Below, piece after piece: positions 18,687-27,380 of a stretch of DNA of 64,000 nt. Origin of the DNA: Xanthobacteraceae bacterium (GTDB lineage: Bacteria > Pseudomonadota > Alphaproteobacteria > Rhizobiales > Xanthobacteraceae); assembly GCA_030037885.1 (NCBI GenBank), contig JASHPU010000257.1, forward strand, positions 1 through 64,000, read 5' to 3'. Below the pieces are notes generated by a model that had not been told where the DNA came from, made no database searches, and worked only from the letters and a program-made list of their open reading frames with translations. The translations under genes were made by a program, and so were the position numbers. The first letter of the stretch is position 1. Each line of letters opens with the position of its first letter.

Positions 18687-19676
18687 ATGACGTTTCGGCG
18701 CCGAGATTTTCTGCGCATCACCGCGGGTGCGGCGGCGCTGCCGCTGCTGCACCGCGCCGCTTGCGCGCAAGCCTATCCGTCGCGTGTCATCACCATCATT
18801 GTGCCCTACCCCGCCGGCGGCCCGACCGACACGATCGCGCGCATTCTCGCTGATCGCATGGGCGCGGTGCTGCATCAAAGCGTCATCGTCGAGAACGTCA
18901 GCGGCGCCGGCGGCAGCATCGGCGTCGGCCGCGTCGCCCGCGCCGCGCCCGACGGCTATACGCTGAGCATCGGGCACGTGCAGACCCACGTTCTCAACGC
19001 CGCCGTGATGAAGCTGCCCTACGACGTGGTGAACGACTTTGCGCCGATCTCGCTGATCGCCGACACGCCGATCTGGATCATTGCGACGAAGTCCCTGCCG
19101 GCGGACGATTTCAAAAGCTTCTTGACCTGGCTGAAAACGCAGAACGGCAAAGCCACGGCCGGCACGGTCGGCATCGGTGGACCGACCGAAATCGCCGGGC
19201 TGATTTTCGCAAAGGAGACCGGCACCCAGTTCCAGACCGCGCGCTACACCGGCGGCGCGCCGCTGCTGCAGGATCTTTTGGGCGGTCATATCGATTTCGC
19301 TTTCGGCCAGGCGGCGACCTATCTGAGCTACGTGCGCCAGGGCCAGCTCAAGGCTTATGCGGTGCTGCAGCCGAAACGCTGGTGGGCGGCGCCGGACGTG
19401 CCGACCCTCGACGAACTCGGCATCCACGACATCCACGCCAGCTTTTGGCATGGCCTGTGGGCGCCGAAGGGCACGCCGCCCGACATCATCGCCAAGCTCA
19501 ATGCCGCCGTCCGCGAAGCGCTGGCCGATCCCAGCGTCCAGCAGCGCTTGCGCAATGTCGGCCAGGAGGTCTGGCCGACCGCCGAGCAGACGCCGCAGGC
19601 GCTCGCCGCCAAGCAAAAGGCCGAGATCGCGCAATGGACGCCGATCGTCAAAGCCGCCGGCATCAAGCAGGAGTGA
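18687..19676 (+). CDS. Bug/TctC substrate-binding protein with Tat signal
   Basis: 329 residues. MTFRRRDFLRITAGAAALP is a twin-arginine signal with cleavage likely near ACAQA. Motifs YPSRVITIIVPYPAGGPTD, DGYTLSIGH and FQTARYTGGAPLLQDLLGG identify the Bug family. It starts 8 bases after the previous stop (AGGA ribosome site) and is more divergent than its neighbours in the ligand-facing loops, so it may bind a different substrate. Confidence 0.89.
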   Translation: MTFRRRDFLRITAGAAALPLLHRAACAQAYPSRVITIIVPYPAGGPTDTIARILADRMGAVLHQSVIVENVSGAGGSIGVGRVARAAPDGYTLSIGHVQTHVLNAAVMKLPYDVVNDFAPISLIADTPIWIIATKSLPADDFKSFLTWLKTQNGKATAGTVGIGGPTEIAGLIFAKETGTQFQTARYTGGAPLLQDLLGGHIDFAFGQAATYLSYVRQGQLKAYAVLQPKRWWAAPDVPTLDELGIHDIHASFWHGLWAPKGTPPDIIAKLNAAVREALADPSVQQRLRNVGQEVWPTAEQTPQALAAKQKAEIAQWTPIVKAAGIKQE

Positions 19677-19720
19677 CGGCAGAAGCCGCACCAAAAACCC
19701 ATTACCGAGGGAGAACACAT

Positions 19721-20692
19721 ATGTCGCTGATCGATCGCAGAACGATGTCGATGCTCACGCTTGCGGCGCTGGCATCGCCGCGCGCGCTCGCCGCGGAGCC
19801 CTATCCGTCGCGCCCGATTCATCTCATCGTCGGCTTCACGCCGGGCGCCTCGTCCGACATCGTGGCGCGCCTGTTTGCCAAAGGCGCTCAAACGCTCGTC
19901 GGCCAGAACATCATCGTCGAGAACAAGCCCGGCGCCGGATCGAGCATCGCCGCCGGCTACGTCGCGCGTGCCGCCAGGGACGGCTACACGCTGATGGCCC
20001 CCGCGTTATCGACCTTGACCTACAAGATCGTGCATCCCGAAGCGCAGTACGACATGGCCAAGGACTTTGCGCCGATCGCGCTCCTTGCCGTCGGCCCGCT
20101 GGTGATGGCCGTCGATCCCAAACTCGGCGTCAACAGCGTCAAGGAGTTCACGGCGCTCGCCAAGGCGAAGCCGGGTAAGCTCAATTTCGGCACGGTCGGC
20201 CCCGGCAGCCTACCCGATCTCGCCGCCGAACTGTACGCGCAGCGCGCCGGCGTCAAGCTCGTGCAGGTGCCCTACCCCGGCAGTCCGCAGGTCACGACGG
20301 ACCTGATCTCTGGCCGCATCCAGATGAGCTTCCAAATTACGTCGGCGATCATCGGCCAGATCAGAGCGGGCCAGATCAAGGCGCTGGCAGTCGCGACCAA
20401 CAAGCGCTCCAACCTGCTGCCCGACGTGCCCACCATGGCGGAAGCCGGCATGCCGGACTTCGACACGCCGCTCTGGTTCGGCCTCGTCGCGCCAGCCGGC
20501 ACACCGCGCCCCGTGATCGACAAGCTCGCCGCGGCGGCGAAGCAGGCGATGCATGCGCCCGCGACGGTGGATTTGTTGGCCAAGCAGGGCTTCGCTCCGG
20601 AAGACATGGGACCCGATCAGTTCGCCGCTTTCATCAAGAGCGAAATCAAGCGCTGGTCAGCCGTCGTGAGCGGCGCAGGGGTGAAAATGTAG
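19721..20692 (+). CDS. Bug/TctC substrate-binding protein
   Basis: 323 residues. The signal MSLIDRRTMSMLTLAALASP is twin-arginine-like and ends near ALAAE. Family motifs YPSRPIHLIVGFTPGASSD, DGYTLMAPALS and QVPYPGSPQVTTDLISGRIQ follow. The ATG at 19721 has a GAGGGAGAA ribosome site. It is last of the four-gene cluster; no terminator is obvious before the convergent beta-propeller gene. Confidence 0.9.
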   Translation: MSLIDRRTMSMLTLAALASPRALAAEPYPSRPIHLIVGFTPGASSDIVARLFAKGAQTLVGQNIIVENKPGAGSSIAAGYVARAARDGYTLMAPALSTLTYKIVHPEAQYDMAKDFAPIALLAVGPLVMAVDPKLGVNSVKEFTALAKAKPGKLNFGTVGPGSLPDLAAELYAQRAGVKLVQVPYPGSPQVTTDLISGRIQMSFQITSAIIGQIRAGQIKALAVATNKRSNLLPDVPTMAEAGMPDFDTPLWFGLVAPAGTPRPVIDKLAAAAKQAMHAPATVDLLAKQGFAPEDMGPDQFAAFIKSEIKRWSAVVSGAGVKM

Positions 20693-20726
20693 CTCCGCGG
20701 CGTGCCCCTCTCCACTACGCCGAGGC

Positions 20727-21356
20727 TTATTTGGGCCGGCGGACGGCTTGCACTTTTCCGCTGCTTTCGCCGCCGCAGAAGAACCGGTCGCCACCATCGG
20801 ATTCCAGCCCCGACACGTTTGCTCCCGGCGGCATATCAAGTGTTTCCAGGACCTCACCCGTCTGAGGATCGACTCGCCGGATCTCGCTTTCGTTGCCTTC
20901 GGAAGTGGCGTGCCAGAGCTCTCCATCAACCCAAGTCACGCCCGTCACGAAGCGGTTGGATTCGATGGTGCGAAGGACCGCCCCGGTGTTGGGATCGATT
21001 TGATGGATCTTCCGGTTCCGATATTGCCCCATCCACAGCGAGCCTTCGGCCCATGCAAGCCCCGAACCGGCGCCCGCGGGCGCGGGAATCGTGGTGAGCA
21101 CGCGGCCGGTATGCGGATCAATCTTCTGGATGCAGCCGCCCGAAAGCTGGAACAGGTGGTGACCGTCAAAAGCCGTCCCAGCATGCGCGGCGACATCGAT
21201 GGCGCGGACCCTCGCGCCGGTCTGGGGATTGAGTGCGGTCAGCCTGTCTCCGGACGCAAACCAGACGTGCTGGCCATCGTAGGTGACCCCAGCGACGTGT
21301 TCGACGCCGGGGAATGGACCGTATTCGCGAACGATTTCGGCAGCGGATCGTTTCAT
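20727..21356 (-). CDS. beta-propeller repeat protein (glutamine cyclotransferase / SMP-30-like)
   Basis: 209 residues built of about five repeats of the type [VI]DP.TG.VL.TI....G.GLAW.[DE]G.LW, a beta-propeller blade pattern (for example IDPHTGRVLTTIPAPAGAGS). There is no signal peptide, so it should be cytoplasmic. The small size gives an incomplete propeller unless it dimerises. It starts nine bases after the regulator stop and is probably co-transcribed with it. Catalytic function is not evident. Confidence 0.7.
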   Translation of the reverse strand: MKRSAAEIVREYGPFPGVEHVAGVTYDGQHVWFASGDRLTALNPQTGARVRAIDVAAHAGTAFDGHHLFQLSGGCIQKIDPHTGRVLTTIPAPAGAGSGLAWAEGSLWMGQYRNRKIHQIDPNTGAVLRTIESNRFVTGVTWVDGELWHATSEGNESEIRRVDPQTGEVLETLDMPPGANVSGLESDGGDRFFCGGESSGKVQAVRRPK

Positions 21357-21365
21357 GCGCCGATC

Positions 21366-22586
21366 CTAGCCGCTCGGGAGCGGGCCCGGGAGTAACAAAG
21401 TTGTCGTAAAGCCAGGCAGCAGCCGGGTTATCCAGCGACGCGCCGGCCCGCGACCATATGACTGGACCTTGCCTGCGCTGGCGAGCGCGTCGAGCGCGCG
21501 CTGCACCGTTCGCGCGCTGGTTCCCAGTGCAAGCGACAGTGCCGAGCTCGACCACGATTCGCCGTCTGCGAGAAAGGCGAGCACGGTTGCATGCTCATCT
21601 TCGACCGGCGGTGCGAGCACGATGACCTTCCGTGCAGGCCGCGGCGCCAGTGCAAAGCCTCCCGTCGTCGCGCTGACGTCTGAGAGGGTTCTGAGCTTGA
21701 AGCGAAGCCGCCCGATTTCGACGCGCAACCGCGCGCAATGCGATTCATCGGCGTGCTTGGCCCGGAAAGCACGTGCGAGCAGCGTGCTCCTCGGGACGTC
21801 CGCCGGCCACGCTTCGCCCAATGCGCGTGCAAGTGCGAACAATACCGGACGCGTCGTAAGCGAGACCGCGGTATCGGCATCGCGCACGACATGGCGGCAC
21901 GCGTCAACGACAAGCACCCCCGACGCCAGCAGCGCTTCGACCTCCTCAAGCAGAACTAGCCGATCCTCGCCGGGCGCAATCAGGCGCGCGGCAGGTGTGT
22001 TCAGCACATGGGAGGTGCTTTCGACCTCGGCCATCAGCGCAGGGATGCCGGCCTGACGAGCGGCGCGTTCGGCGTCCACAAGCGCAGCGCGTGCCTTCTG
22101 CGTGCGCAGACGCCGCATCGCGATTCCCGCGATGACCAGCTCGTGGGCGGCGCGCAATGCCGCCGGCCAGACGGCGGCATCGAACTTCGCCAGTGCGCCC
22201 TCGGCCTCGGCGAGGCGCCCAAGCAGCAGTAGTCGCCGAACATCGAGATGCTGCGCGTGTGCGGCATTGGCTCGATCGCCGTGGCGCTCCAGCGTCCCCC
22301 GCGCCATATCGAGCGCCTTGCCGGAATAGCTCAAGTCGCGTGAGACGAGCGCAATCTCGGCCTCGGCGACGATGCATCTTGCACGGGCCAACGCCGCTTT
22401 CGGACCGAACGCGCGCGTCGCTTTTCGCAACAGAGCCTTGGCCCGATCGAGATCGCCGAGCTGAGCCATGGCGATGCCACGCAACGCCAGCGCCGGCGCG
22501 TCATTGCGCAAAGCGACCCGTTTCAATGCGCCGAGGGGATCACCCGCTGCGAGCGCCTGTCCTGCGGCAGTAATCAGCGGGTCCAT
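21366..22586 (-). CDS. TPR-like / winged-helix transcriptional regulator
   Basis: 406 residues. Residues 1-200 are Ala-rich helix pairs like TPR repeats (GDLDRAKALLRKATRAFG). A winged-helix segment near 265-300 (LRVEIGRLRFKLRTLSD) resembles the OmpR-type C-terminal domain, and a second HTH near 345-380 (SALSLALGTSARTVQRALDA) follows. It is divergent from the SRPBCC gene at 22677 and upstream of the beta-propeller gene, so it may control both. The effector is unknown. Confidence 0.65.
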   Translation of the reverse strand: MDPLITAAGQALAAGDPLGALKRVALRNDAPALALRGIAMAQLGDLDRAKALLRKATRAFGPKAALARARCIVAEAEIALVSRDLSYSGKALDMARGTLERHGDRANAAHAQHLDVRRLLLLGRLAEAEGALAKFDAAVWPAALRAAHELVIAGIAMRRLRTQKARAALVDAERAARQAGIPALMAEVESTSHVLNTPAARLIAPGEDRLVLLEEVEALLASGVLVVDACRHVVRDADTAVSLTTRPVLFALARALGEAWPADVPRSTLLARAFRAKHADESHCARLRVEIGRLRFKLRTLSDVSATTGGFALAPRPARKVIVLAPPVEDEHATVLAFLADGESWSSSALSLALGTSARTVQRALDALASAGKVQSYGRGPARRWITRLLPGFTTTLLLPGPLPSG

Positions 22587-22676
22587 CGGAATCCCGACAA
22601 ACTTGTAACTCCCACCGTTCCCACAGCCGACGCTATGTCCGTCCTGGGATCAACACCACAGAACGGAGAAAAGGCC

Positions 22677-23120
22677 ATGCCTGACATTCTGCATAAGGTC
22701 GGAATCAAATCATCCTCGCTGGATCATGTCTATCAGGCACTGGCCACGGTCGATGGCCTTTCCCGCTGGTGGACGAGCGACACGCGGGGCAACAGCAAGG
22801 TCGGCGGCGAGCTCCAGTTCCGCTTTGGTAACGGCGGATTCGACATGAAGGTTCTGGAGCTTGAGCCCGGCCAGCGAATTCGCTGGCAGGTGGCCGACGG
22901 GCCGGAAGAATGGCTCGGCACCAAGATCAGCTTCGACCTCAAACAGAATGGCGACTGGATCGTCGTTCTCTTCAAGCACCAGGGCTGGAAGGCGCCCGTG
23001 GAATTCATGCATCACTGCAGCACGAAATGGGCGGTCTTTCTCTTAAGCCTCAAGTCGCTACTCGAATCCGGCAAAGGCGCGCCCTGGCCGAACGAGATCA
23101 AGCTCGACGCGTGGGAATAA
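22677..23120 (+). CDS. SRPBCC (AHSA1/START-like) domain protein
   Basis: 147 residues with the Bet v 1-like fold pattern: KSSSLDHVYQALATVDGLSRWW near the N-terminus and GWKAPVEFMHHCSTKWAVFL in the long C-terminal helix. The fold binds hydrophobic ligands; the ligand is unknown here. The ATG at 22677 follows a GGAGA site. It is divergent from the TPR/winged-helix regulator with a 90-base gap, a common regulator-target layout. Confidence 0.8.
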   Translation: MPDILHKVGIKSSSLDHVYQALATVDGLSRWWTSDTRGNSKVGGELQFRFGNGGFDMKVLELEPGQRIRWQVADGPEEWLGTKISFDLKQNGDWIVVLFKHQGWKAPVEFMHHCSTKWAVFLLSLKSLLESGKGAPWPNEIKLDAWE

Positions 23121-23207
23121 CCGAACGCCGACCGGCTTCGTGCAGCATGCGCTATTCACGAAAGAGCTGCGCCGGGGAGCCTGCGCGCTTGAGGCTCAGC
23201 CGCGGCC

Positions 23208-26200
23208 CTACAGCGCCTCGACCGTCACCACGCCGGTCACCGCCTTGATGGCGCCGGCGATCTGCGGCGAGACCTTGAAGCGGCCGGGCAGCTTGACCTC
23301 GACCTCGCTGCCGCTCTGCAAAAGCAGCACCACGCTAACCTCGCCGTCCCCGGTCTCCGCGCCCCCGCCATTGCGCGCGGCGCCGTTGCGCGCCGGTTCG
23401 AGGCGGCGGGCGACGCCGCTCAGTGGCTCCTCGGTGCGCAAAAAGACGCGCAGCCCCTTCTGCATGCGCGCCGCCGCCTGGTCGAGCGGCTCGGCCGATT
23501 GGATACGCGCGCGCACCTCCTCGGCCTGCACTTCGGCGCTGAGCAACAGCAGCACCGCGGTGCCGGGCTCGAGCAGGTCGCGATACTGCGCCAAGCCTTC
23601 GGCGAACAGCACGGCTTCGTAGTGCGCGCTCGGGTCGGACAGCCCGATGATGCCCATCTTGCTGCCGCTCTTGGTGCGGCGCTCGGTGCGCGAGACCACG
23701 GTGCCGGCGACGCGGCCGGCGCCGGCACCGGCTTTCACCGCGCGGGAAAACTCGGCCCAGGACTGGACGCGCAGCCGCTTGAGCGCCGCCACGTAATCGT
23801 CGAGCGGATGGCCGGAGAGAAAGAATCCGACCGCCTCGTATTCGCGCTGCAGGCGCTGCGCCGGCAGCCACGCTTCGAGCGCCGGCAGCGCCAGCGGCTC
23901 GGGCGCGGCCACGCCGCCGAACAGCTCGGACTGGCCGAGCGCGGCGTCGTCATGGCTGCGCTGGGCGCTGGCGAGCAGCCGATCGACGGCGGCGAACACG
24001 CGGGCGCGGTTGGGCTCCATGGCGTCGAAGGCGCCGGCCGCCGCGAGCGATTCCAGCACGCGCTTGTTGAGCGCGCGCGGATCAATGCGGCGGGCAAAGT
24101 CGCCGAGGTCGGCAAACGGCCGCTCGCGGCGCGCCGCGACGACGCTGTCGACCGCCTGGCGGCCGACGCCGCGCAGCGCCGCCAGCGCATAGTGAATGAC
24201 GTTGCCGTCGACCTCGAACTCGACGCCCGAGCGATTGATCGACGGCGGCTCGACCTTGATGCCGAGCCGTTCTGCCTCGGCGCGAAACTCGGCGAGCTTG
24301 TCGGTGTTGCCCATGGCAAGCGTCATCGACGCGGCCAAGAATTCGACCGGATAATTCGCCTTCATGTAGGCGGTGTGATAGGTCAGAAGCGCGTACGGCG
24401 CCGAATGCGATTTATTGAAGCCGTATTCGGCAAATTTTGCGCAGGCCTCGAAGATGGTCTCGGCGTCGCTCTGCGCGATGCCGCGCTCGACGGCGCCGGA
24501 AATAAACGAATCGCGCTGCGACGCCATCTCCTTTTTGTCTTTCTTGCCCATGGCGCGGCGCAGGATATCGGCCCTGCCGAGACTGTAGCCGGCAAGATCG
24601 CGCGCGATCTGCTGCACCTGCTCCTGATAGGTGATGATGCCGTAGGTCGCCTGCAAAATCGGCTGCAGTTTCGGGTGCAGATAATCGGTCGGCTCATGGC
24701 CGAGTTTGCGCGCGCAATAGGTCGGGATATTGGCCATCGGCCCCGGCCGGTACAGCGCGACCAGCACGATCAGATCCTCGAAGCGGTCCGGACGCATATC
24801 GATCAGCGCCCGCCGCATGCCCGCGCTTTCCACCTGGAACACGCCGACTGTCTCGCCGCGCGCCAGCATCTCGTAGGATTTCCTGTCGTCGAGCGGCACC
24901 TTGGCCAGATCGAGGTCGATGCCGCGCCGGCGCACCAGTTTGACCGCGCGGTCAAGAATGGTAAGCGTGGTCAGTCCAAGAAAATCGAATTTCACCAGGC
25001 CGGCCGGCTCGACCCATTTCATGTTGAACTGGGTGACTGGCATCAGCGATTTCGGGTCGCGGTAGAGCGGCACCAGTTCGGAGAGCGGCCGGTCGCCGAT
25101 GACGACGCCGGCCGCATGCGTCGAGGCGTGGCGATGCAGACCTTCAAGCTTCTGGGCAATATCGAAGGCCCGCGCGATCAGCGGATCGCGGTCGCGCTCG
25201 GCCTGCAGCCGCGGCTCGTCGTCAATCGCCCGTTTGAGCGAGATCGGGTTCGCCGGATTCTGCGGCACCAGCTTGCATAACCGGTCGACCTGTCCATACG
25301 GCATCTGCAGCACGCGGCCCACGTCGCGGAGCACGCCGCGCGCCTGCAGCGTGCCGAAGGTGATGATTTGGGCGACGCATTCGCGTCCGTATCGTTCCTG
25401 CACGTAACGGACGACCTCGTCGCGCCGCTCCTGGCAGAAATCGACGTCGAAATCCGGCATCGTAATGCGTTCGGGATTGAGGAAGCGTTCGAAGATGAGG
25501 TCGAAGCGGATCGGATCGAGATCGGTGATGGTCAGCGCATAGGCGACCAGCGAGCCGGCGCCGGAGCCGCGGCCGGGTCCGACGGGAATGCCCTGCGCCT
25601 TGGCCCACTGGATGAAATCGGCGACGATCAAGAAATAGCCGGCGTATTTCATCTTCACAATGACGCCGAGCTCATAGTCGAGACGTTCGCTGTACTCGTC
25701 GGCGGTATGGCCGTGCGCAACTCCGTGCTTGGCGAGCCGCGCGGCGAGCCCGGCTCGGGCAGCCTGGCGGAGCGCCTCGGGCTCGCCGTTGCCGGCAGTC
25801 TCGTCGTCACGGCGGCCGCCGGAAAATCGCGGCAGGATCGGCGCCAAGGTGCGCGGGCGAAATGCGCAACGCTCGGCGATCTCGATGGTTGCAGTGAGCG
25901 CTTCGGGCAGGTCGGCAAACAGTTGCGCCATTTCGGCGCGGCTCTTGAAGCGGTGCTCGGGGGTGAGCTGCCGGCGGTCGCCATCGGCGATCAACTTGCC
26001 CTCGGCAATGCACAGCAGCGCATCATGGGCTTCGTAATCGTCGGCCTTGGCGAAGAACGGCTCGTTGGTGCCGACCAGCGGCAAACCTTTGGCATAGGCG
26101 AGTTCGATCAACGCCGGCTCGACCGCGTGTTCCGAAGCCGTGTCGTGGCGCTGCAGCTCGACGTACAGCCGGTCGCCAAACAGCTGCTGCAAGGTTTCGC

Positions 26201-26711
26201 AGCGCGCCGCGGCAAGCGCCTGCTGGCCGCCGGCGATGGCGAAATCGAGCGGCCCATCGGACCCGCCGCTGAGCGCAATCAGGCCTGCGGATTCGCCGTC
26301 AAACCAGTCGAGCTTGATATGGGGCCGCTCGTCCGGCGCGGTTTCGAGGTAAGCGCGCGAACACAACCGCATCAGCCGGCGATAGCCTTCTTCGCGAGCA
26401 GCCAAGAGAACGAGCCGCGGAAAGCTTACGTGCGCACCACCGGCACTGCCGATCGTGCCGGCCCGCTTGTCCTGGTCGCCGAAATCGACGGCGAGCGCGC
26501 ACCCGATGATGGGCTGAATGCCAGCGCCCGCCATCTTCTCGGAAAATTCCAGCGCACCGAACATGTTGTCGGTGTCGGTAAGCGCCAGCGCCGGCTGCCG
26601 GTCCGTCTTGGCCAATTCGGCAAGCCGCGCAATCGTCAGTGCGCCTTCGAGCAGCGAATAAGATGAATGCACGTGCAGATGCACGAAACGGGGTTCGGCT
26701 GGGGCTGGCAT
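23208..26711 (-). CDS. dnaE: DNA polymerase III subunit alpha
   Basis: DnaE is the replicative polymerase. The PHP domain starts at residue 11 with HLHVHSSYSLLEGA. The polymerase active site is visible in GPGRGSGAGSLVAY and PDFDVDFCQERRDEV, followed by the tandem HhH region and an OB domain ending near residue 1080. The ATG at 26711 with an AGGAG site gives 1167 residues, standard for DnaE1; an in-frame start 105 bases upstream is possible. A tiny membrane peptide gene with SOS-type boxes lies directly upstream on the same strand. Confidence 0.96.
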   Translation of the reverse strand: MPAPAEPRFVHLHVHSSYSLLEGALTIARLAELAKTDRQPALALTDTDNMFGALEFSEKMAGAGIQPIIGCALAVDFGDQDKRAGTIGSAGGAHVSFPRLVLLAAREEGYRRLMRLCSRAYLETAPDERPHIKLDWFDGESAGLIALSGGSDGPLDFAIAGGQQALAAARCETLQQLFGDRLYVELQRHDTASEHAVEPALIELAYAKGLPLVGTNEPFFAKADDYEAHDALLCIAEGKLIADGDRRQLTPEHRFKSRAEMAQLFADLPEALTATIEIAERCAFRPRTLAPILPRFSGGRRDDETAGNGEPEALRQAARAGLAARLAKHGVAHGHTADEYSERLDYELGVIVKMKYAGYFLIVADFIQWAKAQGIPVGPGRGSGAGSLVAYALTITDLDPIRFDLIFERFLNPERITMPDFDVDFCQERRDEVVRYVQERYGRECVAQIITFGTLQARGVLRDVGRVLQMPYGQVDRLCKLVPQNPANPISLKRAIDDEPRLQAERDRDPLIARAFDIAQKLEGLHRHASTHAAGVVIGDRPLSELVPLYRDPKSLMPVTQFNMKWVEPAGLVKFDFLGLTTLTILDRAVKLVRRRGIDLDLAKVPLDDRKSYEMLARGETVGVFQVESAGMRRALIDMRPDRFEDLIVLVALYRPGPMANIPTYCARKLGHEPTDYLHPKLQPILQATYGIITYQEQVQQIARDLAGYSLGRADILRRAMGKKDKKEMASQRDSFISGAVERGIAQSDAETIFEACAKFAEYGFNKSHSAPYALLTYHTAYMKANYPVEFLAASMTLAMGNTDKLAEFRAEAERLGIKVEPPSINRSGVEFEVDGNVIHYALAALRGVGRQAVDSVVAARRERPFADLGDFARRIDPRALNKRVLESLAAAGAFDAMEPNRARVFAAVDRLLASAQRSHDDAALGQSELFGGVAAPEPLALPALEAWLPAQRLQREYEAVGFFLSGHPLDDYVAALKRLRVQSWAEFSRAVKAGAGAGRVAGTVVSRTERRTKSGSKMGIIGLSDPSAHYEAVLFAEGLAQYRDLLEPGTAVLLLLSAEVQAEEVRARIQSAEPLDQAAARMQKGLRVFLRTEEPLSGVARRLEPARNGAARNGGGAETGDGEVSVVLLLQSGSEVEVKLPGRFKVSPQIAGAIKAVTGVVTVEAL

Positions 26712-26812
26712 GGGCGAGGGTACTCCTGGCCGAGCATTTAGCCCCGCCAAGCGATTCTCGTCACATGCGGCGGTGTTTTCCCCGATGTTCTTGGTGTGGT
26801 CGCTCACCGCAG

Positions 26813-26911
26813 TCACAACAGCCCAAGCACTTGCACCCAGACCGCAATGGTCGCCACGAACAACGCGACGGAGGCTAAAGCAGCCGCTTCCTCGACAACC
26901 ATGCGAACCAT
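26813..26911 (-). CDS. 32-residue single-pass membrane peptide, candidate SOS-induced
   Basis: The ORF encodes a 32-residue peptide: a short N-terminus MVRMVVEEAAA, then ASVALFVATIAVWVQVLGLL, which is one predicted membrane helix. The ATG at 26911 has a GGGGAG ribosome site seven bases upstream; in-frame ATGs at 26917 and 26902 are alternatives. A mirrored pair of GAAC-N7-GAAC boxes starts 19 bases upstream. The size and layout recall Caulobacter SidA (29 residues, SOS-induced division inhibitor) and TisB. Sequence homology to either is not claimed. It reads toward dnaE, 101 bases away. Confidence 0.6.
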   Translation of the reverse strand: MVRMVVEEAAALASVALFVATIAVWVQVLGLL

Positions 26912-26929
26912 GACCATGCTCCCCGATTA

Positions 26930-26962
26930 GAACGTATAGGGAACATTGTTCACGCGAAGTTC
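26930..26962. promoter_or_regulatory. mirrored pair of LexA-type (SOS) boxes
   Basis: GAAC-N7-GAAC at 26930-26944 is followed after three bases by GTTC-N7-GTTC at 26948-26962. Each matches the direct-repeat SOS box known for alphaproteobacterial LexA (GTTC-N7-GTTC or its complement). Together they make one 33-bp palindrome centred on GAACATTGTTC. On the minus strand a TATACG (26933-26938), a possible -10, lies inside the gene-proximal box, so binding would block transcription of the 32-residue peptide gene. Confidence 0.65.
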
Positions 26963-27163
26963 ACGAAGTCAAGGCCTTCGCCAAGATGCTTGCGGGGTTC
27001 GCGGCTGCGATTGGTAAATGATTTGTTGTGGAGGAATTCGACGGCAGGAACTTGCCGCAACTGCCGAGCAGCGGTGTAGCGTACGATTTTGCCGCACGCC
27101 GAATTGCCGCAATGGCAAGCGGCCTGTTGACGTCGCGCCTCAGGCGCAAACTGCGCGGAATAA

Positions 27164-27367
27164 ATGGCGCATCACGGGGTTCCCGGGCCCATGCAGGAAG
27201 TCGCTGAATACCGGGGTTATGCTGAGGATTGCCGGCGGATTGCGCGAACCACGAGCAATCCCGACGACAAACGCCGCTTGTTGGAAATGGCGACTGTTTG
27301 GGCGCTGCTGGCGGGCGAGCTCGAAGCGCAGCTTAATGGCGAACGGCCCGCCACCCTCGCCAAATAG
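27164..27367 (+). CDS. small helical protein, function unknown
   Basis: 67 residues, all-helical in appearance, with the pattern AEYRGYAEDCRRIARTTSNP then DDKRRLLEMATVWALLAGEL. The same pattern (Y..YAEEC..A..S....DK...L.LA.SW.LLAE) occurs in the protein at 58696-58911, so the two are relatives. Such proteins are common and uncharacterised in Bradyrhizobium. The start could also be the ATG at 27191. Confidence 0.65.
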   Translation: MAHHGVPGPMQEVAEYRGYAEDCRRIARTTSNPDDKRRLLEMATVWALLAGELEAQLNGERPATLAK

Positions 27368-27380
27368 AGCGCAGCGTGTC

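Noticed and set aside
23499-25280. Long plus-strand open frame opposite dnaE
   Set aside because: High-GC antisense shadow; the DnaE active-site motifs are on the minus strand and continuous across it.
26930-26962. Reading GAACATTGTTC alone as an SOS palindrome
   Set aside because: A GAAC-N3-GTTC spacing does not match a known LexA box; the two flanking N7 direct repeats do, so they were reported instead.
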